A stretch of 14,060 nucleotides of DNA from Thermoplasmata archaeon (lineage in GTDB: Archaea; Thermoplasmatota; Thermoplasmata; Lutacidiplasmatales; UBA184): contig JASHSA010000173.1 of NCBI GenBank assembly GCA_030037035.1, positions 1-14,060 of the forward strand. The letters run 5' to 3'. Below, piece by piece: positions 1-7,772 of this stretch (position 1 is its first letter; every line of letters begins with the position of its first letter). The notes beneath the pieces are model-generated. The model was not told the origin of the DNA. It did no database searches and was given only the letters and a program-made list of their open reading frames with translations. The position numbers and the translations under genes are program-made.

Positions 1-139
1 AGAACGCGAACAGGCTCCGTAGGTCGTTGGTCGCCGTGATGACCGACCCCCGACGGAGGTTCTCGTACCAGCGCCGAACGTCGGGATCCTCGAGCCGGCG
101 TCTCTTCTCAGCGATCTCCGGCCGCTCACGGGGCTTCAT
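1..139 (-). CDS. Tyrosine recombinase / site-specific integrase, N-terminal fragment (cut by window edge)
   Basis: Reading leftwards from an ATG at 139-137 gives 46 codons that run off the window. The peptide begins MKPRERPEIAEKRRR and continues with a DPDVRRWYENLRRGS stretch and then a TATNDLRSLFAF stretch. This 'DVRRWYxNLxRGS..TAxxYLRxLxxF' pattern resembles the N-terminal SAM-like core-binding domain of archaeal XerC/XerD-type tyrosine recombinases, which bind and cleave specific DNA sites. The catalytic domain lies outside the window, so activity cannot be judged. A TATA-like box about 25 bases before a near-leaderless start, with a GGGGGT stretch just before the ATG, supports this start. 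The family call is from pattern memory. A DNA-binding protein of another family is possible. Confidence 0.6.
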   Translation of the reverse strand, partial: MKPRERPEIAEKRRRLEDPDVRRWYENLRRGSVITATNDLRSLFAF

Positions 140-162
140 CGCCTACCCCCACGGTTCGGACG

Positions 163-175
163 CACTTATAGGTAT
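163..175 (-). promoter_or_regulatory. TATA box of the integrase-like gene
   Basis: On the minus strand the sequence is ACCTATAAGTG, an AT-rich box in GC-rich surroundings. It is centred near 168, about 25 bases before position 143, so the transcript would start only a few bases before the ATG at 139. The plus strand of the same site reads CTTATAGG and could in principle serve rightward transcription, but no convincing gene lies to its right. Confidence 0.5.
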
Positions 176-179
176 TCCC

Positions 180-850
180 CCCTAAGAGGTGGAACACCCG
201 CCGGGAGCACTCCTCTCTTCGGGCGCTACCGAGCCCCTCTCGCGATTCCCCTGTACCTCCGCGTCGAGCGCGGCCGGGCGATCGCAGCCTCCCCGATCGG
301 CGTCACGGCTCTGCACGGGACGCAGAACCTCCTGGGCGTCACCGTGCCAGGCCACCGCCTCCCCCACGCCCTCCTCCGCCCGGACGTCCGCGAGCGACGG
401 TGCGGGCCCCCGCGGTGTTCCTCGCCTCCGTCCCGGGTGCGGCGGGGTGGGGCCGGCCGACCCGCCGGGCGTGCTCGGGGCGCTCCCCGTGGATGCCTCC
501 CCGAGCGACCGGATCGGGCACTGCAGGTCTCGACGCCGGCCGCGCCGAGCCGCTCCGCCGGCCGTCGCTCTCGGTGACCTCCCCGACACTTATCCCCACC
601 GCGGGCTGAGCGGCGCGAACGGCTCTGCCGGCAGCGCCCGGTACGCGTGGCACTGGTCCGGAGCCCCTCACGCCCCCGGCCGTCCTGCCGTGCGGCGCTG
701 CTAGCCTGGGGCATGCCGGATTGGGTCAGGCCCCGTGCTCACCCTTGCCGTGCGAAGGCGGAGGACGGGGTGCGGGCCGAACCGGCCGCTCCGCGGGCCA
801 GGTTGCGGTCGTTTTTACGAGATAAAACCGTCGTACAAGGACGGAAACTT
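180..850. other. Gene-free, GC-rich stretch between integrase fragment and binding protein
   Basis: Open frames exist on both strands here, but their products are rich in Arg, Pro, Gly and Ser, with no hydrophobic core, domain or membrane segment, as expected of random GC-rich sequence. I find no tRNA, rRNA or recognisable SRP or RNase P RNA core. One AT-rich island at about 811-827 contains TTTTA and TAAAA arms facing each other across CGAGA. It lies 70 to 85 bases before the next gene's expected transcription start. The region could be decayed coding sequence next to the integrase gene, or hold an RNA I cannot recognise. Confidence 0.5.
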
Positions 851-860
851 CGAACCGGTC

Positions 861-876
861 AAGGTTCTTATAGGGG
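861..876 (+). promoter_or_regulatory. Promoter (BRE/TATA) of the substrate-binding protein gene
   Basis: The block AAGGTTCTTATAGGGG contains a TATA-like CTTATAG and matches 14 of 16 bases of the block at 12065-12080 before the surface glycoprotein gene. Transcription would start about 25 bases further on, near 895, giving a leader of about 25 bases that includes a Shine-Dalgarno site. A GAACC/GGTTC inverted repeat (852-856 and 863-867) overlaps its left side and could bind a regulator. Confidence 0.65.
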
Positions 877-908
877 TAACCATTTGGCGCCGTTGACCCA
901 GAGTGGTG

Positions 909-915
909 GGAGGGT
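909..915 (+). promoter_or_regulatory. Shine-Dalgarno site that decides the start of the binding protein
   Basis: GGAGGGT lies seven bases (counted from GGAGG) before the TTG at 921. The in-frame GTG codons at 903 and 906 have no such site before them and lie close to the expected transcription start. TTG at 921 also gives a classic signal peptide beginning MKANSLSGKR. I therefore take 921 as the start. Confidence 0.6.
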
Positions 916-920
916 CGGAA

Positions 921-3900
921 TTGAAAGCGAATAGTCTGAGTGGAAAGCGGACTCTAGTGATCGCCGCCACCCTGGTGCTCGTCTTGAGCGTGGGGCTGCC
1001 AGTGGCAGCGCAGGCCGCAATGTCTGCGGTCTCGCCGGCCGCGGCAGCGGCCCCGAGCTCGAGCGCGAACACCGGGGTAGCGGCGTCGGCGAACACGCAA
1101 ACGGCGGTGGCTCCGGCAAGCGTGCCGGTGAGCCCCCACCCGGGCATCATCGACGACTATGAGGCCACGGGTGCTGCGACCACGGTCGATCCGTCGGTCG
1201 CCTACTACACGGTCGACTACGAACCGATTTTCAACGTCTACGAAACGCTCGTGAACTACAACGGGACCTCGACGTCGACGTTCGTCCCGACGCTCGCGAC
1301 CTGCGTTCCGGGGACGCCCCAGTGCACGACGGACTACGGCAACGACCTCATCGGTGAGGTCGCCGGCCAGCCCGTCTACTGGACGTTCGTCATCGACCCC
1401 GCGGCGCACTACTACGACCCGAGCACGGGCGCCTCCTGGCAGGTCTACCCGGACGACGTGATGTTCTCGATCGCGCGAACGCTGGCGTTCATGGACCTTC
1501 CGGGCTTCGCCTACCAGCCGGGATGGATCATCGGCCAGGCGCTCCTGCCCATCGGGAACCCGAAGTGGGACGGGGGGATGCACTTCCCGTACAACAACAC
1601 GCCGTACGACGTGATGTCGTCGATGCTGATCAACGACTCGAACTTCTGTACCGCGACGATGGAGGACGGGGTGCACGGTAACGGCTGCATCACGTTCGTC
1701 GCGAGCGGGAGCGGAGGCGAGTCGTGGCCGCAGTTCCTCGAGTTCGTCGCCGACAACCTCGGCGCGAGCGCCGAGCCGTGCGGCTGGTTCAGCTACGTCG
1801 GCGCGGGCGTCCCCGGCTGGTCCGGCACGCACGCGGCGAACGGGGACGGCTCCTGCCTGCTCCCCGGCAACGCGAAGTCGACCCAGGACTCGGGCTTCCA
1901 AGCCTATCTCGCCTCGGTGGCGCAGGGGAGCAACACCCCGGGCGAGCCGGGAACGGGACAGTACAGCTGGGACGCGTTCGAGAACCTGTCGTACAACACG
2001 CCGTCGATCCAGCCCACGGTCAACGACACGATGGTCGGCTCGGGACCCTACTGGGGCTCGATCGACCTCGCGACGGGCTACGGGCTCCGGGCGAGCCCGG
2101 GATACGAGCAGCCGAGCGCGTGCGGCGGTAACCCTGCCGACTTCGCGCAGTATGTCGGCTACTGTGACCCGGCCGCGGACCCGTCCAGCTGCTTGACCTC
2201 GTACAGCTCGGCAGCGTGTGCCTACATCCCCGAAGTGAACACGTTCTACAGCACGACCGATACGAACGGCATCTCGGCGTGCGAGGCGGGAACGGCGGAC
2301 TTCTGTGAGATCGAGGTCGCGCACACCGCGACCCTGCTCTCGCTGCAGGCCGAAGGGAAGCTGAACATCTTTGAGGCTTCCTCGCTGGCGCTGTTCCAGT
2401 TCAACTACGTGGACACGTTCGACGGCGGTCTCTTCAACTCGTCGGGCCTCTCCGGGCACAACAACATCCCGGACGACTTCTTCGGCTACGAGGCGGCCCG
2501 CCAGTTGATGACGATGTCGTATCCGTTCTCCACGATCGAGAACACGATCTGGACGACGGACGGTATCCAGTTCGGCTTTGAGACGGGCGGCCCGATCCCG
2601 CAACAGATGGGCTGCTACTACGCCCCGACGACCACCAACGGCTGTACGAACACGTACACCGTGGAGTGGCCGTATCTCTTCAACGGCGGGAACGTGCAGA
2701 CGAACCCGAGCGTGAAGGGCAGCGCGGCGTGGTGGTACGGCCAGGCGAAGAACCCGGCGTCCCCGCTCTACGACAAGCAGATCGCCAAGTGCTCGAAGTC
2801 GAGCCCGTGCATCTTCACGATTGAGGGTGTGACGGGCGACCCGAGCCTGGACGCGGCGATCAGCGACTGGATCGGCGAGATCGAGGTCGTCACGAACGGC
2901 ACGGTCCAGCCACAGAGCTACGACCTGACGGGGTCGACCCTCCTGGTCGACTGCGCCGAGGCGGCGCCGCTGGCGGACCCGTGCGCGGTGTTCAACTACG
3001 GCTGGCTGCCCGACTATCCGGACCCGACTGACTACGTCGCGGCGTACGAGGAGCCGGACGGGACCTACACGGGCCCGGCCGCCGTCTCGGAGACGCTCAA
3101 CCTCCCGCAGTTCAAGACCTGCACGGAGGCCGGCTTTACGGGCCACTCGGCCGACACGTTCGCGAACCTCCAGTTCTGGGCCGCGCAGGCGAACGCCTCC
3201 GCGATCCCGACGGACTGCCAGGGCGTCGCCTACGATGTCGACACGGGGGCGGGCCTGAACGTCTCGGCGCCGCTGCTTCCCGGAACGCAGAGGATCCTGC
3301 TGTACGACTTGACGCAGACGATCTTCAACTACCTGTCTGAGGACGTGTGGTTCGAGGGTCAGAACGGGATCTTCAGCGCAGCTCCGTGGATCAACACGGA
3401 GTCCGTGAACACGAACGTGATGGTCGGTCTCGGTGACGTCGGCGTGTTCTTCCAGAACAAGTACGTTACCCAGGAAGGGACCGTCACCTTCAAGGAGACG
3501 GGCCTACCGAAGGGCACGGAGTGGGGCGTCCACGTTGGCACGAGCCTGGTCAACAGCTACACGACCAGCGCGACGCTCAACCTCGAGCCGGGCACGTACA
3601 CGTTCTCGCTGAGCCCGGTCCTGGGCTACTACCTCGGCACGGCGAAGGACCACTCGATCACGGTGACCGCGGGCAAGACCCTGACGGAGAAGGTCAAGTT
3701 CATCTCCATCGGGTCGACCGTGAAGTTCACCGAGAAGGGTCTGCCGAAGGGGACGGCCTGGGCGGTGTCGGCGGGCGGCTTCAGCGCCAACGGCACGAAG
3801 TCGTCGCTGACCCTGCGGCTCGGCAACGGAACGTACGCCTTCACGGCGGGACAGGTACCGACGAACTCGACGTCCCCGATCACGCCATTCCCGGGGTTCA

Positions 3901-4331
3901 CGTCGAACTCGGGCGGCACGTTCACCGTGACGGCCCCGAAGGGACAGACGGTGAAGGTGGTCTTCTCGCCGTACCACGGGTACAGCGCGAAGTTCACCCC
4001 ATCGGGGATCCCGAACGGGACGGCCTGGAAGCTCTCGCTGAAGCTGGTCAAGGGGACCGGACTGCTCGCTCCGAAGCCGAGCTCGATGAAGGAGGACACG
4101 AACACCTCCGTCGTCTGGACCGGACTCGCGAACGGGACGTACGACTACACGGTGACGGCGAAGCACTTCGCGAAGATCACGGGGTCGTTCACGATCTCGG
4201 GATCGAACGCGTCGGTCTCGCTGACGTTCGTGGCGTCGGCGCACAACACGGTCGTCCTGGCCCCGCTGTCGAGCCTACAGCCGGTGCACGTTGAGGCGGC
4301 GGTCGCTCCGCGATCGCGCGCCCTTGCGTAG
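921..4331 (+). CDS. Large secreted ABC transporter substrate-binding protein (family 5) with C-terminal GLPxGTxW repeats
   Basis: This 1136-residue exoprotein probably captures peptides or similar solutes for the convergent Dpp-type transporter. Residues 1-10 are basic, 11-32 form a hydrophobic signal segment ending VAAQA, and 33-70 are an Ala/Ser linker. There is no lipobox cysteine, so it is either cleaved or held by an uncleaved N-terminal anchor. Residues 75 to about 850 resemble family 5 (DppA/OppA-type) binding proteins: a YEPIFNVYETLVNYNG stretch, then a YPDDVMFSIARTL stretch, and a late YGWLPDYPDPTDYV stretch. The usual length is 500-600 residues, so this domain is enlarged. It holds all 20 cysteines, many in close pairs, suggesting disulfides. 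Residues from about 854 hold three GLP.GT.W repeats. Start: TTG 921, preferred over GTG 903 because of its Shine-Dalgarno site. It has its own promoter and terminator. Ligand unknown; the family call is firm. Confidence 0.88.
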   Translation: MKANSLSGKRTLVIAATLVLVLSVGLPVAAQAAMSAVSPAAAAAPSSSANTGVAASANTQTAVAPASVPVSPHPGIIDDYEATGAATTVDPSVAYYTVDYEPIFNVYETLVNYNGTSTSTFVPTLATCVPGTPQCTTDYGNDLIGEVAGQPVYWTFVIDPAAHYYDPSTGASWQVYPDDVMFSIARTLAFMDLPGFAYQPGWIIGQALLPIGNPKWDGGMHFPYNNTPYDVMSSMLINDSNFCTATMEDGVHGNGCITFVASGSGGESWPQFLEFVADNLGASAEPCGWFSYVGAGVPGWSGTHAANGDGSCLLPGNAKSTQDSGFQAYLASVAQGSNTPGEPGTGQYSWDAFENLSYNTPSIQPTVNDTMVGSGPYWGSIDLATGYGLRASPGYEQPSACGGNPADFAQYVGYCDPAADPSSCLTSYSSAACAYIPEVNTFYSTTDTNGISACEAGTADFCEIEVAHTATLLSLQAEGKLNIFEASSLALFQFNYVDTFDGGLFNSSGLSGHNNIPDDFFGYEAARQLMTMSYPFSTIENTIWTTDGIQFGFETGGPIPQQMGCYYAPTTTNGCTNTYTVEWPYLFNGGNVQTNPSVKGSAAWWYGQAKNPASPLYDKQIAKCSKSSPCIFTIEGVTGDPSLDAAISDWIGEIEVVTNGTVQPQSYDLTGSTLLVDCAEAAPLADPCAVFNYGWLPDYPDPTDYVAAYEEPDGTYTGPAAVSETLNLPQFKTCTEAGFTGHSADTFANLQFWAAQANASAIPTDCQGVAYDVDTGAGLNVSAPLLPGTQRILLYDLTQTIFNYLSEDVWFEGQNGIFSAAPWINTESVNTNVMVGLGDVGVFFQNKYVTQEGTVTFKETGLPKGTEWGVHVGTSLVNSYTTSATLNLEPGTYTFSLSPVLGYYLGTAKDHSITVTAGKTLTEKVKFISIGSTVKFTEKGLPKGTAWAVSAGGFSANGTKSSLTLRLGNGTYAFTAGQVPTNSTSPITPFPGFTSNSGGTFTVTAPKGQTVKVVFSPYHGYSAKFTPSGIPNGTAWKLSLKLVKGTGLLAPKPSSMKEDTNTSVVWTGLANGTYDYTVTAKHFAKITGSFTISGSNASVSLTFVASAHNTVVLAPLSSLQPVHVEAAVAPRSRALA
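3480..4240 (+). repeat. Three tandem GLPxGTxW protein repeats at the C-terminus of the binding protein
   Basis: The repeats open with TVTFKETGLPKGTEWGV (from 3480), STVKFTEKGLPKGTAWAV (about 3714) and YSAKFTPSGIPNGTAWKL (about 3981). Each is followed by a turn of the type LxxGTYxF or LANGTYDYTV and a final run of beta-strand-like residues. They are 80 to 90 residues apart and diverged, so this is old duplication. Such repeats occur on secreted Thermoplasmata proteins, including thermopsin-like proteases. A stalk, surface-binding or protein-binding role is inferred. They contain no cysteine, unlike the preceding domain. Confidence 0.75.
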
Positions 4332-4358
4332 ACGATCGGGCTAGCTCGACGAAGCCCT

Positions 4359-4404
4359 CGCCGGCCCCTTCGGGGGCCGGCGGAACCTTTTCCCTCCTTT
4401 TCCT
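4359..4404 (+). terminator. Hairpin terminator of the binding protein gene
   Basis: A perfect 10-bp GC stem (4359-4368 with 4373-4382) is closed by a TTCG tetraloop. It is followed by two pyrimidine runs, CCTTTTCCC and CCTTTTCC, ending near 4404. It lies 27 bases after the stop codon. The same design, a GC hairpin followed by GAACC..TTTCCC and CTTTTCC, recurs after the glycoprotein gene at 13194. Confidence 0.8.
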
Positions 4405-4648
4405 AACGGACCAGGCTGAGAGGGCCGTCGGGCCCGGCATCCGGCGCTCGGCCGCCGCGCGGGCCGTCACGACCTCCCGGGGCGCGCCGTCGCAGCTCGG
4501 CCGGCGGCAAGGTGGAACGCCAGGACCCACGCTTCGGCCGAAGGCGGGGCGCTGACGCGGCGACGGGCGCCGTTCGGGGTCGGCGCGGCCCGACGGAGCG
4601 GAGCGTGCCGAGGGTACGGCCCGAGGGATCCGAGTCGCGGTGGGCAGG
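4405..4648. other. Spacer between convergent transporter genes
   Basis: No gene is supported. The one notable element is a 12-base palindrome, CTTCGGCCGAAG, at 4532-4543, which could form a short hairpin at the end of the leftward ATPase transcript, but no T-run follows it on that strand. Confidence 0.4.
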
Positions 4649-6430
4649 CTACGCCGCCCCGGCCCGGACCGGCGCGGAGACGGTCGCGAGGGGGACCGTT
4701 GCCTCGGCGTGGGGGCGGTCGACGTCCTCGTAGAGGAAGCAGGCGACGCCGTGCTCCTCGCCCTGGCTGAGCAGCTGGGGACGCTTCTCCTTGCAGATCG
4801 GCATCGCGTACGGGCAGCGGGGGTGGAACCGGCAGCCGGGCGGCGGCGTGATCAGGTTCGGCACCGAGCCCGGGATCGACGCGAGCTCCTTGTCGGGCCG
4901 GTCCATCCGCGGGATCGACGCGAGCAGGCCCTGGGTGTACGGATGCAGCGGCCGCCGGAACAGCTCGGAGACCGGCGCGGTCTCGACGATCAGGCCGGCG
5001 TACATCACGTTCACCCGGTCGCAGACCTCGGCGACGACGCCGAGGTCGTGGGTGATCAGCACGATCGCGGTGCCGACGCGTTCGCGCAACTGGTTCATCA
5101 GCTCGAGGATCTGCGCCTGGATCGTCACGTCCAGCGCCGTCGTCGGCTCGTCGGCGAGCAGCACCTCGGGGTCGGCGCAGAGCGCCATCGCGATCATCAC
5201 ACGCTGCAGCATCCCGCCGGAGAGCTCGTGGGGGAAGCTCTTCGCGATCTGGGCGGGGTTCGCGATGCGCACCCCCTCGAGCAGCTGGACCGAGCGCCAG
5301 AACGTCTCGGTCTTCAGCGGCTTGCTGACCCGGCGCCCGATGCCGAAGAAGCGGAAGTAGAACCGCTTGAGCACCTCGAGGCGCATGCGCGTCCGCAGCA
5401 CCCGCCGCTGGAACGACAGCGACCGCCCGCTCGACATCTCCTTGATGTAGACGTCGTTGAGCCGGTTCTGCAGCTGCATCAGGCGGCGGCGGTGGCGCAG
5501 GTAGGTCCGCTGGCCCCGGGAGAGGTGGAGCCGGGCGAGCGAGCGGTCGATCCGCCCCCGCAGCCGCGGCGCGCGCTCGCCGACGTTGCGCAGGAGGTAG
5601 TACAGCTCGGTCCCGATCGCCGGGGCGCCGAGCGACGCGCCGAACTCGTCGGCCGCGGCCCGCAGCTCCTCCTGGGTGCCGGTCGCCGCGACGTGGACGA
5701 GGCGGCCGACCGGTCCCGAGACGTCGGTCGCCCCCGCGGTGGCGGAGGAGTCCGGCAGCTCGCCGACCTGGTCGAAGATCGCGCCCCGGTCGGCCTTGAG
5801 CAGGCCGTCGACGATCTCGATCCCCTGGTGCAGGAGCAGCGTCTCGCCGAGCTGGTCGGCGATGGAGAAGACCGGGTTCATCGCCTGCGACGGCTCCTGG
5901 AAGATCATCGAGATCCCGCGTCCGCGGACCGCCGCCATGCGGTCGTTGGCGGCCTTGATGCGCCGGAACGACCGCAGGACCTTCACGCGGTTCGAGCCCC
6001 GGACGCGGCGGAACTTCGCCTCGCGCTCGAGGCCCCAGAGGAGGTTCGCCCCCCGGAAGAGGATCTTGCCCGAGATGACCCGGCCGGGCTCGCCGACCAG
6101 GCGGTCGATCGAGAACGCCGTGACGCTCTTGCCGCAGCCGGTCTCGCCGACGAGCCCGGTCGTCTCGCCGCGTCGGACGGAGAGGTTCACGCCGTCGAGC
6201 GCGCGGACGATCCCGTCGTAGGTGAAGAAGTAGGTCTTCAGGTTCTGGACGTCCAGGACGATCGGCCGCCCGCCGCGCGAGGATCCGGTCGTGGGGGGCG
6301 AGGTGCGCTCCGTCGGGGGAGCGGCGCTGCGCCGCGGCGGCGGCGCCGCCCGCGAGGAGCGTCGGGAGAGCATCGGGCGGTGGCCGGAGACCGGCCGGGG
6401 CGCGCGCGCGTCCGAGGGGGGGGTCGCCAT
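4649..6430 (-). CDS. dppD: Dpp/Opp-type ABC transporter ATP-binding protein with large internal insertions
   Basis: This cytoplasmic ATPase would power the two permeases encoded just upstream. In its 593 residues all core motifs are present: Walker A GETGCGKS (95-102), Q-loop FQEP around Q178, signature LSGGM (403-407), Walker B LLADEP (424-429) and switch H461. The C-terminal oligopeptide-family domain has Cys 533, 539, 546 and 564, the C-x5-C-x6-C plus C pattern that is often an Fe-S site. Family members are about 330 residues. The excess comes from a Pro/Arg-rich N-terminal tail (1-52), about 27 extra residues between Walker A and the Q-loop, and about 170 extra residues (about 204-375) between Q-loop and signature. 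The last insertion is Arg-rich and looks helical. The start has GGGGAG six bases before ATG and lies 10 bases after the DppC stop. Peptide is the family's common substrate, not proven here. Confidence 0.92.
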   Translation of the reverse strand: MATPPSDARAPRPVSGHRPMLSRRSSRAAPPPRRSAAPPTERTSPPTTGSSRGGRPIVLDVQNLKTYFFTYDGIVRALDGVNLSVRRGETTGLVGETGCGKSVTAFSIDRLVGEPGRVISGKILFRGANLLWGLEREAKFRRVRGSNRVKVLRSFRRIKAANDRMAAVRGRGISMIFQEPSQAMNPVFSIADQLGETLLLHQGIEIVDGLLKADRGAIFDQVGELPDSSATAGATDVSGPVGRLVHVAATGTQEELRAAADEFGASLGAPAIGTELYYLLRNVGERAPRLRGRIDRSLARLHLSRGQRTYLRHRRRLMQLQNRLNDVYIKEMSSGRSLSFQRRVLRTRMRLEVLKRFYFRFFGIGRRVSKPLKTETFWRSVQLLEGVRIANPAQIAKSFPHELSGGMLQRVMIAMALCADPEVLLADEPTTALDVTIQAQILELMNQLRERVGTAIVLITHDLGVVAEVCDRVNVMYAGLIVETAPVSELFRRPLHPYTQGLLASIPRMDRPDKELASIPGSVPNLITPPPGCRFHPRCPYAMPICKEKRPQLLSQGEEHGVACFLYEDVDRPHAEATVPLATVSAPVRAGAA

Positions 6431-6440
6431 CGTCGCTCCC

Positions 6441-7769
6441 CTAACGCCGCAGCCTCGGGTCGAGCGCGTCGCGCAGACCGTCCGAGAGGAGGTTGACGCT
6501 CACCGCGTAGAGGAACAGCGCGAGGCCCGGGAAGAACAGCTGCCACCACGGCACGACGCACTGGACCTGGCAGCTCTCCAGCATCGACTGGATGTCGAGG
6601 ACGCTGGTCGCCGAGATCGCGCCCCACTCGGGGAAGTACGCCGACGGGAAGAGGTTGATGAAACCGAGGTAGACGAGCCCTCCGATCAGCAGCGGGATCG
6701 TCCCGACGTCGAGGGAGAACTGGATGAACATCGGATAGACGCTGTTCGGAATGATATGGTTGAACAGGATCCTCGCCTTGCCGGCGCCGCTCGCGCGGGC
6801 CGCCTCGACGTACTTCTGCTCGCGGACGACCAGGACCTGGCCCCGGATCAGACGAGCGTAGAACGGCCACCAGACCGCAGCAAAACCGAGGATGAGCGTG
6901 AACAGCGGGGTCCACGTCGAGTCGACGAGGATGTACTGGTTGAAGTGGTGTCCCAGGATCGTGAAGCCGGGGATCGCGACCGCATGGATCGTCGTCGTGA
7001 TCACCGCGATCAGGACGATCACGAACAGCAGGACCGGGATCGAGAGGAAGATGTCGACCAAACGCATCAGCGCGTCGTCGACCGCCCCGCCGAGGAACCC
7101 GGCGGTCGCGCCGACGAGGAGCCCGAGGCTCGCCCCGATGCCCACGATCGAGACGGAGATGATGAGCGACCAGTCGGCGCCCCGTAACATCCCGTTGTAG
7201 AGGTTGAAGAACGCCCCGGTCGAGTCGATCTGGGTGGCGAGCGAGCCGAGCGGCATCGGCCCGGCGTTCAGGGTCGCGAGATTCACGGTCGGGGCGATCA
7301 CCGCGGGATACGAGACGCACGTCGCGTACGTCGCCTGCTCGCAGTCGGTCGAGGCGTTATGGCCGGAGAGGATGAACGGGGTCTTGTACCATAAGCCGCC
7401 GCAGAAGTGGGCGGCGTTCGGCGGGGGAACGACCTCGTACGTGCAGATGTAGTGGCAGCTGGCGACGCTCGTCGCGTTGAACGGTCCGTCCGTGTGCGTG
7501 CTCGAGTTGTACCAGCCGCTCGTGGTCTGGTCCGGGCCGTAGTTCGCGGCGCAGTAGAACGGCATCGCGAGCCAGCTGATCGGTGTCGTCGCGGCGTACA
7601 TGGCGACCAGCGCGATGATGACCAGCACCGACAGGCCGATCATCGCGAGCGTGTTGCGACGCAGGAAGTACCACGTCCGCTTCATCTGGGCGATCCGCGG
7701 GCTCGGGCGGCGACCGCGACGCACCGGCGCCGTCGCGGTCGGGGCGCCCACGTCCGAGTCGTCGACCAT
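6441..7769 (-). CDS. dppC: Dpp/Opp-type ABC transporter permease, DppC-like, with enlarged Cys-rich external loop
   Basis: This inner half of the transport channel has 442 residues; DppC proteins are usually near 300. A basic cytoplasmic N-terminus (1-40) leads to a first membrane segment (about 41-60). A long external loop (about 61-195) holds Cys 73, 105, 109, 123, 143 and 151 and the sequons NSS, NAT and NAS. After it come further membrane segments (about 200-222, 236-258, 285-305, 350-370 and 408-428). The EAA loop that contacts the ATPase reads YVEAARASGAGKARIL, followed by NHIIPN (320-342). A CQVQC pair (400-404) lies before the last segment. It starts three bases after the stop of the upstream permease gene with GGGGT before the ATG, so the two are probably translationally coupled. 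The family call is firm; the extra loop has no function I can name. Confidence 0.93.
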   Translation of the reverse strand: MVDDSDVGAPTATAPVRRGRRPSPRIAQMKRTWYFLRRNTLAMIGLSVLVIIALVAMYAATTPISWLAMPFYCAANYGPDQTTSGWYNSSTHTDGPFNATSVASCHYICTYEVVPPPNAAHFCGGLWYKTPFILSGHNASTDCEQATYATCVSYPAVIAPTVNLATLNAGPMPLGSLATQIDSTGAFFNLYNGMLRGADWSLIISVSIVGIGASLGLLVGATAGFLGGAVDDALMRLVDIFLSIPVLLFVIVLIAVITTTIHAVAIPGFTILGHHFNQYILVDSTWTPLFTLILGFAAVWWPFYARLIRGQVLVVREQKYVEAARASGAGKARILFNHIIPNSVYPMFIQFSLDVGTIPLLIGGLVYLGFINLFPSAYFPEWGAISATSVLDIQSMLESCQVQCVVPWWQLFFPGLALFLYAVSVNLLSDGLRDALDPRLRR

Positions 7770-7772
7770 CGC

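Noticed and set aside
189..704. Plus-strand open frame of 171 codons in the gap after the integrase-like gene
   Set aside because: A TATA-like CTTATAGG lies about 20 bases upstream, but the product is Ser/Pro/Arg-rich with no core, and overlapping frames on the other strand look equally random.
954..3146. Long minus-strand open frame (730 codons) inside the binding protein gene
   Set aside because: The product is almost only Arg, Val, Gly and Asp with no domain; it mirrors the GC-biased codons of the real gene on the other strand.
4640..6496. Long plus-strand open frame (618 codons) over the ATPase gene
   Set aside because: It is antisense to an ATPase with all catalytic motifs, and its product is low-complexity Arg/Asp/His-rich.
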